Made by a program: the position numbers and the translations under genes. From Tulasnella sp. 424 (lineage: Eukaryota; Basidiomycota; Agaricomycetes; Cantharellales; Tulasnellaceae), in the NCBI GenBank assembly GCA_019633425.1, contig WSUB01000128.1, positions 1 to 64,000 on the forward strand: a stretch of DNA of 64,000 nt. Reading direction: 5' to 3'. The notes under the pieces were generated by a model. It ran no database searches. It saw nothing but the letters and a program-made list of their open reading frames with translations, and was not told the DNA's origin. Shown here piece by piece: positions 44,040 to 55,135 of this stretch. How positions within the stretch are numbered: the stretch's first letter is position 1; every line of letters begins with the position of its first letter.

Positions 44040-44810
44040 ATCGTATCTATTCAGGACTGATTAAATATAATGAAGGCCGTAATTTAATTTAATCTATGAG
44101 TATCCTAATAAAATATAATCATAAGTATTCGCGAATAATCGATTATAATAGAATATAATCGTACGAGAATGGGCCTCAGTCGTGCTGTGAAGGGAGCCCC
44201 GAAAACGACAGGATTGCGTCGCCAACTCTCTTGTGGAGGCACTCCCTAGGGCAAACTATCTTGGTGGCAGTATTGGCTGACATGGAGGTTCAGATCTCGG
44301 TCATGACATGTTGGCAGACAGAGAACAATCCCTTGACGGAGATGCTGACCGCCGGAGCAGCCAAAACATCTGTCGCCATTTGCGAAAGCACAGAGAAGAC
44401 AATCTCATTAATCTAATGGGCAAGAGATTCATTAGCGGACCTTGAATCGTAAGCAGCTGGCCGGGCAACTCTACCTTCCACCACTAGAGTACTTTGTCCC
44501 ATTGCTCACAGACCAGCATTCCTTGAAGGTAGCTATTCAATTCAGCTTCATGCCCATGGCGAGTCTTCCTTGTGGTAACCTCATTAGCAGTGGATTGTCC
44601 CCTCGAGAACGCTTTGTCAGCAGGTCTCTATCCAATCACATCAGACTATATGGCACCGGTCCCCTGGCTGTGGTAACAAGGGATTACGATTAGGTATGTA
44701 TGGATAATTTAATTTATCCGTATCCTAATCTAATATATCCATTCGTATTACTCAGAGTGGAATAAATGAGGAGCGAGTATTTAATCATAATAATCCATAA
44801 CTTGAGAAGG
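44040..44810 (-). mobile_element. hAT-type transposase relic between AT-rich repeats
   Basis: Minus-strand translation of 44215-44400 reads 'MATDVLAAPAVSISVKGLFS', then, after a stop, 'SANTATKIVCPREC'. This resembles the C-terminal dimerisation block of hAT transposases (Ala-x-Asp-Val-Leu ... Pro-x-x-x-Val ... Phe-Ser ... Leu-Ser-x-x-Thr), and a 'WWKVELPG' piece lies about 80 nt upstream in another frame. Stops and frame changes show it is dead. AT-rich flanks at 44040-44165 and 44690-44810 share 'taatttaattta' and 'gtatcctaat' in direct orientation. Family assignment is by eye. Confidence 0.55.
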
Positions 44811-46509
44811 ACAGCCTTACGGCTGGCCTGTACCTCGCTTGACATATGTGTCATTTTTCCATGAACATCCAGTCTAGTCCTTTACTTGTTTGAATTATCG
44901 TGCCATGCATAGTTACCAAACCACCCACATCTATATATATTCCATCTAAGTAACAGACTTGGACAGAATCTAGCGCGGCACTTAGAAGACGTCTCTCCAC
45001 TGTAGAACACGGACAAAATTATGCCTCAGCCTCGCTAGTATACAGCCGGTCGGAGAGATAGTGAGGCAGGCCGAGAGGAGCGACACAAGAGCAGGGCGGC
45101 TCTTGAGATACAAGGTCGGCGAAAAATGTGTCCGACAACGACAAAGCATCCTGGGAAGCCAAAACATTAGGAGGACCAGGGCGTGCCACAGAAGATGATA
45201 TCGTGGAGTTAGCAGCATAGAAGCAGTCACCGAACTCTGAAGCGGCGGCACGCAATGTCAACGCACGACACCAGTGGCCAGACTGTTTCACAAGGCAGTG
45301 ACCAAGGAAGTATCACGATTACAAATGAGAAAAATGGAGGGAGTACCGAGCACGTACTCTTAAACAACTCCTAAAGCATACATCAGACGAGCGACGAGAC
45401 GGATTGCGGCCAAGACGACGGTCTTCCAGAGCAATGTTTGGCGTTCGACATAATCGAGAAGCACGTAATCGAAACACTCCCGAAGCAACGACCGGATAAG
45501 CTTCTAATACAAATACACGATTGAGGAGATACGAGAAAATCAAAACTGATACGTACAACAACCAAAGCCGCCAGAAGCGCGGATGCGCAGACATGATGGT
45601 GCGCGCCGTGACCGCATACACCGAGATTGCCGCATCTCACCGTCCCAACACAAGATGGTCCGAATGCTAGTGATCACGAGATGAAGTAACCAGGTGATTG
45701 AGCTCTTGGAACCACCTCAGGCAAAGCGGCTCTCATAAACCCTGCTGCTTTCGAAGGGGAGCGCAAGCAGGATCCAGACTATCAGGCTGCTACAAGACTT
45801 TGGCGACAAGGTATTCACCAGGCACCCGTCATTTGAACTTTCCGTGGAATGTTCACATGGTGGTGGAGATCTCGAGAGACCGGAGTGCCATACACGAGAG
45901 CATATGAAGATAGCAGCGATGACAACACGGATACAGAGAGTACCGGGGACAGTGGTGAAACGAGTGAATGAAGGGAGTGAGGAAAAGAGGTATTACGTTA
46001 CGGGCAGGTTTGTAGTGCAAACAGGGAGGATGAGATGCTCCTACAAAAATATCAGTCAAAAGCAGAAATCGACCGCCAACGCCTTGGTGTTCGCGAGAGT
46101 GTATAAACCGCGTGGCTCCGTACCGAAATCCGAAGCGCCCAAGATGGTCTCGGCCGAACGGCTGTTCTTAACGAAGACACAGGTCGGCCGAACAGTAACG
46201 GAAAATCCCCCGGTGATTGGGACACAGTGGGCGAAGCGGACAAACAGCCGAAGCAAAGAGTACCAAACGGTCGCTACAAGATAGTATTTTATTTTTCGGA
46301 CAGAGCGACAGAAAAAATCGAGTCGATACAAGGAGGGGCAAACAAACAAAGAAATTTTGCCAGCTAAACGATCATGGGGGAGGAGTAGCGAGGAAGGGAA
46401 TTTATTATCAGATTAAATGGATCGTAGCCGTATCCTTGTGCACGTCTAATTGTGGGAAGGGAGTAAACATTAATCGAGCTCGGTCGATACGGCGTCCAAG
46501 GAACGAAAC
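44811..46509. other. Gene-poor stretch, no confident gene
   Basis: About 1.7 kb with several open frames on both strands (for example 45844-46284 +, 146 codons; 45319-45640 -) but no domain, intron pattern or paralog that I can recognise. The left part is AT-rich and adjoins the hAT relic; the whole may be old transposon debris. Positions 46440-46509 are the 3' flank of F1-J. Confidence 0.4.
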
Positions 46510-48307
46510 TCACAGGTCCGAACCAGAATCGTCAGAAGAAGCCGATAAAGGCGACGGTCTAGTTTGTGCTCCATCCGTTTCCGGTAGCATCACGCATTGT
46601 ACGTCGGCGACTTCGCTCCTGAGCTCATTCAGAAGGTCCGTCTGGCCTGATGATAGGCAACCGCTTTGAAGGGCTAAACGGGTAGTGGTTATGGGAGACT
46701 TGATGACTTGCTTTCCATTTGACTCGATGTCCGAGCTCCTCATTCGAACAAGCTGAAGGACTGCAGCAAGGTCGAGAGAAGTCGGATTGCCGACCGTAAT
46801 CTCGAGCGACCTCAAGTTTGGGCAGACCCACGTCGGTTGCCCGATATCTTCGGAGGTCTGTACCAGTTCTTTTAGTACCACGTTCCGGGGCTTCTCCGAC
46901 TTGGGTAGGTGGGGGTAATTAACTGTGAGGTTGGTGAGATCGGCGATAATTTCGTTCACGGGGGCTGTCGAATCTTGGCTTGCTAAAAAGTACATATGGA
47001 ATGAGGTTATAGCCGTTTGAATAGGGGAACCGAGTATAGAGAACACTCCTTTGTAGTAGCCGGAAGGTTTTCTCCACACAGGGTTTGGAATGGAAAACTT
47101 GAGACGTGTTGATGAAAGTCGAAGGAGTGAATGATCGATGGCGAGATGAAAGGATTCGACGGATAGATGCTGCTGAAGAAGATAAAGGGTTGCGTTCAAA
47201 ATCTCGTCATTGTCCTGTAGGGTGGGAGATTGCCCTGCTAGTGCCACCGTCGCTGTCTTGGGGAACTGAATGTGCCGAAGAAGGGAGAAGATAGAGTTTA
47301 AGGAAGACATTGAGAGATCGATCGTCGTGAGTCGATCGAGGGACAGTGGCGGAAGCTGCATCTGGTCGGAACGCTTAAAGTCCATATCCCGGAGTGTCAG
47401 GGATTGCAAAGCAGGGCATCTCCGCAGAATCCCGAGCATCTGTTCTAGAGACGGAGTTCCGCGGTAATCCAGGCCCTCCAATGTGAGTGAGAGAAGGTTT
47501 TGGAGGATCGCAGAGTTCCAGGGAATGCACACTCCACAGAGCCGGACGCTCTTGAGACTTGGCGCAACTCCAGAAAACATCAGTTGGTGCTGCGAGTTCG
47601 GATCTCCACCTCCTACCACCCATCCACACCCCACCTCAAGATCGAGAGAGCGAAGTTGTGGAGCGGGTGCAGCCAAGCAGCTCGCAAACAGGGCTTCCAT
47701 CCCCGTGTTACTCCATTCATGGACTACCAACTCGTGAAATGGTATATCATTTGACTTGATATATTTTACGAAAATTGCTGGGGAGTAGTCGCCTGCATAA
47801 CGACTACCCGTTAAAATGGTAACGGGCATCTGACCAGCCTTTCGTAAAAGTCGGGTACGTTGGGTGAGAGGATCTTCGGCGGATAGGGTCGTCCAAAAGA
47901 TTGACGGATTTCCGTCAATGATGCTGAACCATGTGCGGCACACGAGGAGGAGCTTAGTCCTCTCTTCGTGGTAGCGCTCCAGAGGTAAAGCCATGGAGAG
48001 AATTATTGATAGGAGTTCTCCAGGCAAGCGATAGATGGGTGGGAGCTCGTTTTGAGAGGATTTAAGAGCCGCTACCTGAGTCTGGGCTTCGGCAATAACC
48101 AGTTGCCTGGCTGCAATTTCGTCCTCGCAGGCGTGGCGAGCAGCCTCCGGGCCGGGAACACTGTTGCGGATTCAGTCAACATGAGCGCTCATACAGATGC
48201 AAAAAAAAGAGGTAGGCTGACGATCGCGACGACCTGAGACTCTCCTGGGCCGAAAGCGCCGAGACCGCCCCATTGAAGCGTATGACCCCATTTGTCTCCG
48301 TGTTCAT
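46510..48307 (-). CDS. F1-J: F-box/LRR protein, inverted dispersed copy
   Basis: Exons 48222-48307 (donor GTCAGC; upstream GTCGTC) and 46510-48160 give 578 aa. The first exon reads MNTETNGVIRFNGAVSALSA. Helix (DEIAARQLVIAEAQTQVAAL), F-box (RLPGELLSIILSMALPL ... LLLVCRTWFSII), LRRs, a reduced loop (LQDNDE) with 'ILNATLYLLQQHLSVESFHLAID', 'PTWVCPNLRSLEIT', and a tail ending SSDDSGSDL. The only F1 copy on the minus strand. It carries the D/I-type upstream module, so gene and promoter were copied together. SCF receptor by family. Confidence 0.87.
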
Positions 48308-49430
48308 CTCCGGTATTTTGGTGCGTGTTATGTGGGTTTCCACTATTGAGATGTAATCTCTGATCAGGTGCGTGTACCCGGAAGGTCTGGGTAAGATTCA
48401 CGACGTGAATAAAGCGATGGCCGGTGGTCGTGAGAGGGAGAGGGAGTGGTGGTGGTTCCCGCTACGTGTTGGTGTGGTGTGGTGGTGGGGACGAGATTTC
48501 AAACACCTGCTAATTCACACGCAGGCAAAAATCCCGCGAAGCTCATGGCGGCGTTTCGCGTATGCCGTGATGGCAGGTTCGACAGAGCAGCCGTATTCAG
48601 AGCCAATCACCTTCAGGACGAGTGATGGCATTATCTTAAACGGCGGTGTCGTTGGCCCCGGCCGGCCCTGCGGTATTCGATAACAAAATTCCTGCAGCGC
48701 AATGTTGCCCGAATCGTGCGTAACGTTCTTCCCCGGTCCTCCTTTGTTCCCATGCAACATGCGTCTTTCCCTGTATTAAGCTCCCGGTTGCTCCTGGTTT
48801 GCCGCTGCCGCACAGGTGCATACCTCGAACTCACTCAAAAGGCGCCGGCCATTGAACTAGCCGTTTCTTGCATGCATTAATATTATTCCCCCTTCCATCC
48901 TTTGATCCTTCCTCTTTCCTTTTTATGGATCAGTTATATAATATGGATCTTCTTAATCCTAACTCAGCTCTGTTTCATACATTCTTGTCGCGTACCTAGA
49001 CGGGAACCGCGTCCGTGATGTCGTGGACGATTCAGTTCCATCCTTGTATCTCGCATTTTGAGCAAGTCAAGGACCTGTTATCGAAGCCCGGTCGTACATA
49101 GTGTAGCTGCCACAGCTTTCTCCTGAGTGTAGTCGCTATCGGATGACTCTCATTTCATCAGAGTCTCTGCAAGCCGAGGCTTTTTGGGGTAGGTCCTTGC
49201 CTCCCGGGCCAGCAGCTCGGGGCACCGGCTATGCGCTAACCGAGGTTTCGAGGGCAATGAGCCTGCCTCAGGGATTCCATGAACGAGATTGCGGTGTACA
49301 AAGAAGCCCAAGATCATGGCGACCGTTCACGACTCCAGCAACCTACTTACTCGAGCTACTCCGGACGTCCAAGAGAACAAGACTACCGACATCCTCTCCA
49401 GATGGTAAGACGCGGTATCATGGCCTATGG
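48308..49430. promoter_or_regulatory. Upstream module of F1-J, then unassigned DNA
   Basis: Positions 48308 to about 48990 are the inverted form of the module before F1-D and F1-I, ending at 'taatcctaactcagctctgtttcat'. Positions 48991-49430 hold no recognised gene. One frame around 49279-49420 ('NEIAVYKEAQDHGDRSRLQQ') ends at a GTAAGA donor-like site and might be a stranded exon, but I cannot place it. Confidence 0.5.
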
Positions 49431-49588
49431 CTACCCGAGCCTCTCGTCCCTTATTGAATTTCTCCGTTGTACTTGTTAGACAATCATGAACGCCGAGTCT
49501 GGCTTAACCGGGTCAACTTCTTCACCAAGTGTCGATTCGAACAAGGCAAAGACCCGAGGTCGAACGGCTCGGGTAGAAGTGGAGGAAC
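49430..49588 (+). pseudogene. La last-exon fragment
   Basis: It covers the end of the last La intron ('tgttag') and the first part of exon 7, reading like '[20 protein letters not shown]' and '[13 protein letters not shown]'. It is cut at about 49588, where it joins directly to the middle of an F2 gene fragment. Exon 7 alone without upstream exons cannot be expressed as La. Confidence 0.82.
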
Positions 49589-49917
49589 CCCGAAGAACTC
49601 CTCCGGCTCGACAGCTGATTGGGAAGACTCGGAGTCGGTGGAGCTGCGCTATGAGCTGCGCCTGTCATACAGATCCCATCCTATGCAACGGACAGCTACA
49701 GCAGCAGTAGGCCTCCCAATAATAGTATTGAGGCATTTTTAGCAGCTCCTAATAGCTGAGGTTGGCAGGGGAACGCTTCGAAGATTATCGTATGGTACAG
49801 GAAGGGCTCCGCGATGTCATGGAATGCCGAATTCACGCGAAGGATGGCCGGTAGTGAGTTTCGGTCAACGTGCTGTATTATCTGTATCCTGAGCTCGTTT
49901 GGTAGTTGGCGAGTCAT
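49589..49917 (-). pseudogene. F2-d: 5' fragment of a second-family F-box gene
   Basis: It reads MTRQLPNELRIQIIQHVDRN, 'AILRVNSAFHDIAEPFLYHTIIFEAFP', then a stop and shift after about 55 codons. DNA similarity to F2-c continues to about codon 100 ('cccatcctatgcaacggacagc'), where it joins the La fragment. Everything between (the F2 LRR part and C-terminus) is deleted. It starts MTRQLP like F2-e rather than MTYQLP. Confidence 0.85.
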
Positions 49918-50459
49918 CGAGAGGATGGAAAGGAGTGGGCTGGAAGGTCAGCGTCGGTGAAATCGTTGAAGCCTGTTGTTGACAATCAAGTGCGAGTCGG
50001 CAACCGGCAACGTCTGGGCCAAAGCAGCTTGCGTGAAAGACCCTATACAAAGCTCCAGTTCCCAAGCATATGATATGACTGAAGACCGACATCATTCAAT
50101 GTCGCCCTACACAAAGTATCGAGCCTATTAGATGACCCCTGCATTACAAAACTCGCGCTGCTTCAAAACTGACTACATATCTGAGTATTCGCCTCCGGGA
50201 GTTTGCAAGAGATACATAGATCCCTTGATATAGATTGCATAAGGTGGGACGCTGCACGGCACCTGCTTATTAAGGTTACCGCTATTCGAACTGTATCCTG
50301 TATCTCCACCGTTCAATATTGGAGCTGCTTAACATTAATCAGTTAGATAAACAATCAAAATCTTGATCGAGCGCCGAGTGGCATTGGCAAGACTAAATTG
50401 AAGGCGAACAAGGCTCTGCATTGCCTCCGTTGGCCCTGGTGCTAATAACATGACGATTA
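49918..50459. other. Spacer, 5' flank of the F2-d fragment
   Basis: Positions 49918-50100 resemble the 5' flanks of F2-b and F2-c in part ('gcaaccggcaacgtctgggcc'; 'tatgactgaagaccgacatcattcaatgtcg'). No gene is seen from there to the inverted-repeat element at 50460. Confidence 0.5.
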
Positions 50460-51064
50460 CTGTACTAGTTCGTTAAAACAGGATGTCCCGTGTCCCAACC
50501 CCCGATCCGGACCGGTAAATTTTGAAGATGTCCCCCCGTCCCGAGGGTCTCCGCCCGTCGGGACAAGTGTCCTCGCCGGTAAGAAATAAATATCACAATA
50601 AGGCTTACCTTAGATATACAGAGAATATTTAATAAGAAAAGCTCTTCATGTAATCGGTTCTCAAGCGACAAATGAAGACCCTAGCTCTGAGAAACAAGAG
50701 GGAGAACTATGCGTACGAGGGTGTAAATGCAAACATTACGATTACCACATGGTCTACCAACATAAACCGTCGCACAACATTGCTTTTGATTCTCAGACAA
50801 ACGATTTCTTCAGACTGGAAGCTCCCGAGGAGCCGCAAATAACGTCTAAATTTATAAGTATATTGATCCTCAGAGTATCTAAAACACCAACAGACTGCTT
50901 TGGGGCGCCCGCCGCCTACTTGGCGAGGAACCGCTCCGGTAAGGTAAAAATTTGTCCCCCGGTCCCCACTAGTCGCGCCGTCCCAAAGCGCCGCGCCGGT
51001 ACCGTTGCGCCGGTAAAAAAATTGTCCCGATGTCCCGTATGCGCCTGTTAACGAAATAGTACAG
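50460..51064. mobile_element. TA-flanked inverted-repeat element (full copy)
   Basis: The left end CTGTACTAGTTCGTTAAAAC and the right end (inverse of CTGTACTATTTCGTTAACAG) form terminal repeats of about 23 bp, flanked by TA at 50458-50459 and 51065-51066. Internal GC-rich boxes ('ggtaaaaaaattgtcccgatgtccc' and, inverted near the left end, 'gatgtcccgtgtccc') extend the symmetry. At 605 bp, with no transposase-like frame, it is a non-autonomous element. A second copy without its left end is at 53208-53764. Confidence 0.75.
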
Positions 51065-51514
51065 TAGCTTTGTTTCCCCTTGAGGGTTGTAGATGTTATC
51101 ACTGGCCAATTGTTTTCTTCGACGGCGCGCGCAAACCTCTCCTTTCCCCATATAACTTGGTCTTGTTTTTGAGCCGGAGATCCCGCACACGCCGAAGCCC
51201 CAGCTTTATCGAAGTCGTTCAATCCGATGGAATGGCCTTACCCAGAATCAAGGAAGTGCCCATAATCTCCCGAGACGGGTTTCGCCGATTCTTGAAGTTA
51301 GACCATGACCTCAACTGAAGGTGTCCGGCGCTTCCAAATCGATTTAGCGACCTTCTGGGATATCCTCGAACTCCGTTGGTGGAAAAGATCCCAATCACCT
51401 GCCTCTTGCAAGCTTGAGGCAGTGCGGAGTGTTCATATTTGTTCCATCCACCTCAGTCACCGCCACCACCACCACCCAAACCCTGGACCCTTTTCCTGTC
51501 CCTCCATCACGACT
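51065..51514. promoter_or_regulatory. 5' region of the third F-box-like gene
   Basis: Open frames exist here, one in frame with the gene from 51305, but the sequence is low complexity (His/Pro codons 51450-51510) and unlike the family. I treat it as promoter and leader. No repeat partner is seen except the element to the left. Confidence 0.4.
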
Positions 51515-52921
51515 ATGGTAAGTCTTATCTTTAGTTGTTTATGCGTTTTCAAGACTGATACCCTGTTTCAGACAAGCCACAGAGGGTCCCGACTCCCTTC
51601 TTTTATTGGGAACATATTCCGTCCCAAGAACCAGGCCAACGAGCTCGAGCTTCGGAGAATCGACCTAGCCAACAGAGGAGCCCCATTAGAGTGCCAGAAA
51701 GGCTCCAAATTCATCCAACTTCCGGAGGACATCCTTCTGCTCTTCTCGCTTCACCTGGGCGAGACCGCAAAAGCACGCGTTGTCCAAACGTGCCGATACC
51801 TACGCCACTTGCTCGAACCTACTCTTTACGTTCATTTGGGCCCTTTTTATTCTTGGGAGCCTGATCGGGCTACTCCTCTTCACCAAACACTCGTGGAGCG
51901 CCCGGACCTGATCCAATACATACGGAGCTACAAAGGTCCCATCATACCGCCTCCCATCCGATCATTCCCCCCACCACCGCCTAAGCGAACTCTGCTCAAT
52001 CTGTTCCGAGTACGGAAGGCCATGGAATCGGTCAGCCCACCCAATCTTCCTCTCCCGGAAACCGAAGCCTTTAAAAACGCCGTATTTATTTTCACCAAGG
52101 CGACCCAAATCGTAGATCTTGCATTTACGGACTGCAGGGATTGGGACTCGGATCCCATATTCGAACCTATCAAAGCAGCGGTGTCCAAAATGTCGTTGAA
52201 TCGACTGTTCCTTTGGAACTGCGCGGAGCCAATCCAATTCCTTCGGGCACAACCGGAGCTGGAGCACCTCGAGATTGGGTGGAACATCTGTCCAGTAGAA
52301 GGATTGGAGAAAGCCGATATTCCCAAGCTCAGGTCGCTTAGCGCAACGCCAAAAGAGGCTTCGTATATTGTTCCGGGTCGCCCAGTTGAGCAATTCAATC
52401 TTGTCGCCGGGTTCGAAGACAATGATCTCGATGAGGGCGTGTTCAAAAGCCTTGCCTTATCAACAGGACCCATAAATAAACTTTCCATGTGTCCATATCG
52501 CCCATGGGATGACCAGAACGCTCCAAGAAGACTGCGAATCGTCTCGCAAAACCTGCCAGATCTTGAAGAGTTGACTATAACGGTCTTCGGAACCATCTCC
52601 GCGCAAGTTGTAAGTTCATCCAATATAATGCGCATCGCCATAGAAATAATATAAGGACCTAATCAGATTCTTGACGAGATACCGTGGTTCCAGTCTCTCC
52701 GTCGCCTGGCTTTTCTCAATGCCAATTTGGCCGTGGCTACACCAATAACTCGCTCCCCTTCGGACGAGTCAGTAGGTCCCTTGAGAGGTGATGATGTTGC
52801 CTGCCATGATACTGTAGTAAATAACTGGGACGAGCTCTTCCGACGTTTGAAGATCCTGTGTCCCTTGTTGGTTGAAGTTGAGCGGGCACCAGCAAGGCAG
52901 AGCGTGCTGTGGATCACGTAG
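51515..52921 (+). CDS. F3: F-box-like protein of a third family
   Basis: Three exons: 51515-51517, 51572-52609, 52667-52921, giving 431 aa in frame. The first coding exon is only the ATG, followed at once by GTAAGT. Residues 1-45 are basic (MTSHRGSRLPSFIGNIFRP), then an F-box-like helix set ('FIQLPEDILLLFSLHLGE', 'ARVVQTCRYLRHLLEPTLYVHLG'), a proline-rich insert (PPPIRSFPPPPPKR), and leucine-rich segments ('QIVDLAFTDCRDW', 'LEHLEIGWNICPV', 'LPDLEELTITVFG'). The form is that of common agaricomycete F-box domain proteins but is not closely related to F1 or F2. An in-frame upstream ATG (51305) would give a longer low-complexity start; I prefer the spliced start. Probable SCF receptor. Confidence 0.72.
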
Positions 52922-53207
52922 ATCGCCGAATTGAGAGTTCGAGCTTCCCAGACCGGTGTTATCTGCCTTGGAGTTGGAGGATCTCACTCTGAACGTGTCC
53001 AGCTGTTCTGAGGCGATATATCTACCTTTTGGCATCTGTGGTCTTATCTTAGAACTCCGTTAGCGTTATAACAGCCAGTTTCCGACTTTCGTGTCACGGC
53101 GCGGACTGTTTGTGTTTGTTCCGCCAACGCCACCGCCACCGCCACCGCCGCACCACCGAACTCTTTGTCCGGCTGTACCTTTGCCCGCGCCCTCATCAAC
53201 GACTATC
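52922..53207. other. Short spacer with CCACCG repeat
   Basis: 3' flank of the third-family gene, then a short CCACCG/CCGCCA repeat at about 53128-53155. No gene is seen. Confidence 0.5.
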
Positions 53208-53764
53208 ACGATAAGGCTCACCTAGATATACAGAGACTATTTACTAACGAGGGCTCGTCATGTAATGGGTTCTCAAGCAACAATAGAAGACCCTAGCCCG
53301 ATTCCCAAGGAACCGGGCGGATGGCCAACGTTAGCAAGACATGGATACCTATCACTGTTTTGGACGTCTACTGGGATCATCGGTCCTGGATGAGAGAAAC
53401 AAGAGGAACAACAATGCGTACGAGGGTGTAAAATGCAAACATTACAATTACCACAAATGTAAACCGTCGCACAACATTGGTTTTGATTTTCAGGCAAACG
53501 ATTTCTTCGGACTAGGGGCTCATGACGAGCCACAAATAACGTCTAAATTTATAAGCATATAAATCTTTAGAGTATCTAAGACATCGACAGACTGTTTTGG
53601 GGCACCCGCCGCGCACTTGGCGAGGAACCGCTCCGGTAAGGTAAAAAATTGTCCCCCGGTCTCCACTAGGCGCGCCGTCCCAAAGTGCCACGCCGGTATG
53701 GTTGCGCCGGTAAAAAAAATTGTCCCGGTGTCCCTCATGCGCCTGTTTTAACGAAATAGTACAG
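53208..53764. mobile_element. Left-truncated copy of the TA-flanked element
   Basis: It matches 50591-51064 with high similarity ('cgcacaacattg', 'gacgtctaaatttataag', 'gaggaaccgctccggtaaggt') but has about 110 bp extra near 53300-53390. It keeps the right terminal repeat ending CAG next to TA (53765-53766). The left terminal repeat is missing, so the copy begins at about 53208. Confidence 0.7.
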
Positions 53765-53811
53765 TACTCGGGGGGTACTGGTACGAGCCGGTATCAGGGG
53801 GTTTATGGCCC

Positions 53812-53998
53812 CATGGCTTCCTTCCGTACCCTATTAGCTGTCTGCGTCGTTTTGAACCAAAGAGAATATTGATTATGGATTAACCCAGCCAGTGTCTTCA
53901 TCAAGCGCCGGTTAGAACAAAGCAAAGACCCGGAGCCGAAAGGCGCGGGTACAGGTGGAAGACACGATAGGGAGGTAGCTGAGCTGGTACACATGTGA
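53812..53998 (+). pseudogene. La last-exon fragment
   Basis: 'ggcttccttccgtaccctattagctg' is the same intron-end sequence as at 41780, followed by a decayed exon 7 ('TSVFIKRRLEQSKDPEPKGA'-like in part). The acceptor is lost and a stop is present. It precedes the 3' end of F2-e just as the other La fragments precede their F2 genes. Confidence 0.78.
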
Positions 53999-54033
53999 AA
54001 GATGGTCTAGCTAGTACGCTATGCATGTATCAA

Positions 54034-55135
54034 TTACAAACTACTGTATTGCCCCCAGACAAGTGAGTGATCCCCAAATCCCTCGTGATCCGGATCTTCG
54101 AGATACTTTCGGTAATCTGCCGCTTCCCAGAGCTGTTCATCACTACAATACCCCTCCTTCGGCGACGACAACCAAATCTGCGACCCCTCGCAGAACCTCC
54201 ATGGCTCATCACTCAGACTGATGGCTCGCAGCTGAGGGCAGTTGGCATGCAGATATTCGATATGCCTCTTTTCTTCATAACGTCCCCCCTTCCAATTGGC
54301 TAGCCGGAGTAAACGAAGGTCTGGCAACTTCGAAATGGCCGGAACCAAAATATCCAGCAGAGCCTGCACAGCAGCGTGTTATTGAGCGAAACATGCGCAT
54401 GAAGGAAGCGGACCAAATCAAACTTACGTGAGTTACGGTGTACCGGGATTCCAAGCCTAGATAACGCAGCTTGGGGAAGAACAAGGATATCTCCGCGTAA
54501 ATCGTCGCCCAGAGACCGTTGTCCCCATCTCCCCCTTGGCATCGAAGATGCAACGCTCTGAGGGTCTGTCGGCTGAGTCGAGCAGCAGCCGAGAATGCAT
54601 CAAAGATGGTAACAGTACCCGCACCGGCAGTAGAAACCCGCAAAGTCTTCAAAGCATTGCTCCGGGTATCACCCAGGATTTCCATCGGACCTGAATAATG
54701 CTGCTGGGCGGGAAATTGGCAGCCACGAGGAAGCTGTCCAATGGCATCCACTACACTATTCCCCCAATTACAGATCTCTAAATCCTGGAGATTCACAATC
54801 TTCGGAAGCGCGGTTCTGAATGCCTCGAAGAACCTTTTAGCACGGACGTCTGACCGGGACGGGCGATTGTAGGGACGCCAGTCAAACAAATCAAGCCCTA
54901 AGCAGTGCACGACTGCGGCTAAGGCAGGCCTTTCGGTGATGGTTTTCAGGAATCCTGCTGCCGCTTCTAGCGGTCTTGCTGGAAAGGGGAACGGTTGGAG
55001 GATTATTGTGTGGTACAGGAGGGGCTCCCCGATGATGTGAAAGGTCGAGTTAACACGGAGAATAGCTGGAAGCGATTTTCGGTCGACATGCTGTATAATT
55101 TGTATTTTGAGCTCGTTTGGTAGCTGGCGTGTCAT
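54034..55135 (-). CDS. F2-e: diverged second-family F-box protein
   Basis: Exons 54428-55135 and 54034-54363 (GTAAGT...GTGCAG) give 345 aa. MTRQLPNELKIQIIQHVD F-box start, 'AILRVNSTFHIIGEPLLYHTIIL', an insertion 'WRPYNRPSRSDVRAKRFFEAFRTALPK', LRR-like 'IVNLQDLEICNW', 'LSRQTLRALHLRC', 'FPKLRYLGL', 'LPDLRLLRLANW', 'CPQLRAISL', and 'KYLEDPDHEGFGD'. The most diverged complete F2 copy here. Still arranged with a La fragment at its 3' side, so the La/F2 pairing is old. SCF receptor by family. Confidence 0.84.

Noticed and set aside
44231..44416. Plus-strand frame of 61 codons
   Set aside because: It is the antisense of the hAT relic, which gives the better protein match.
45319..45640. Minus frames with a hydrophobic stretch
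   Set aside because: Two overlapping frames of equal length with no conserved motif; not enough to call a membrane protein.
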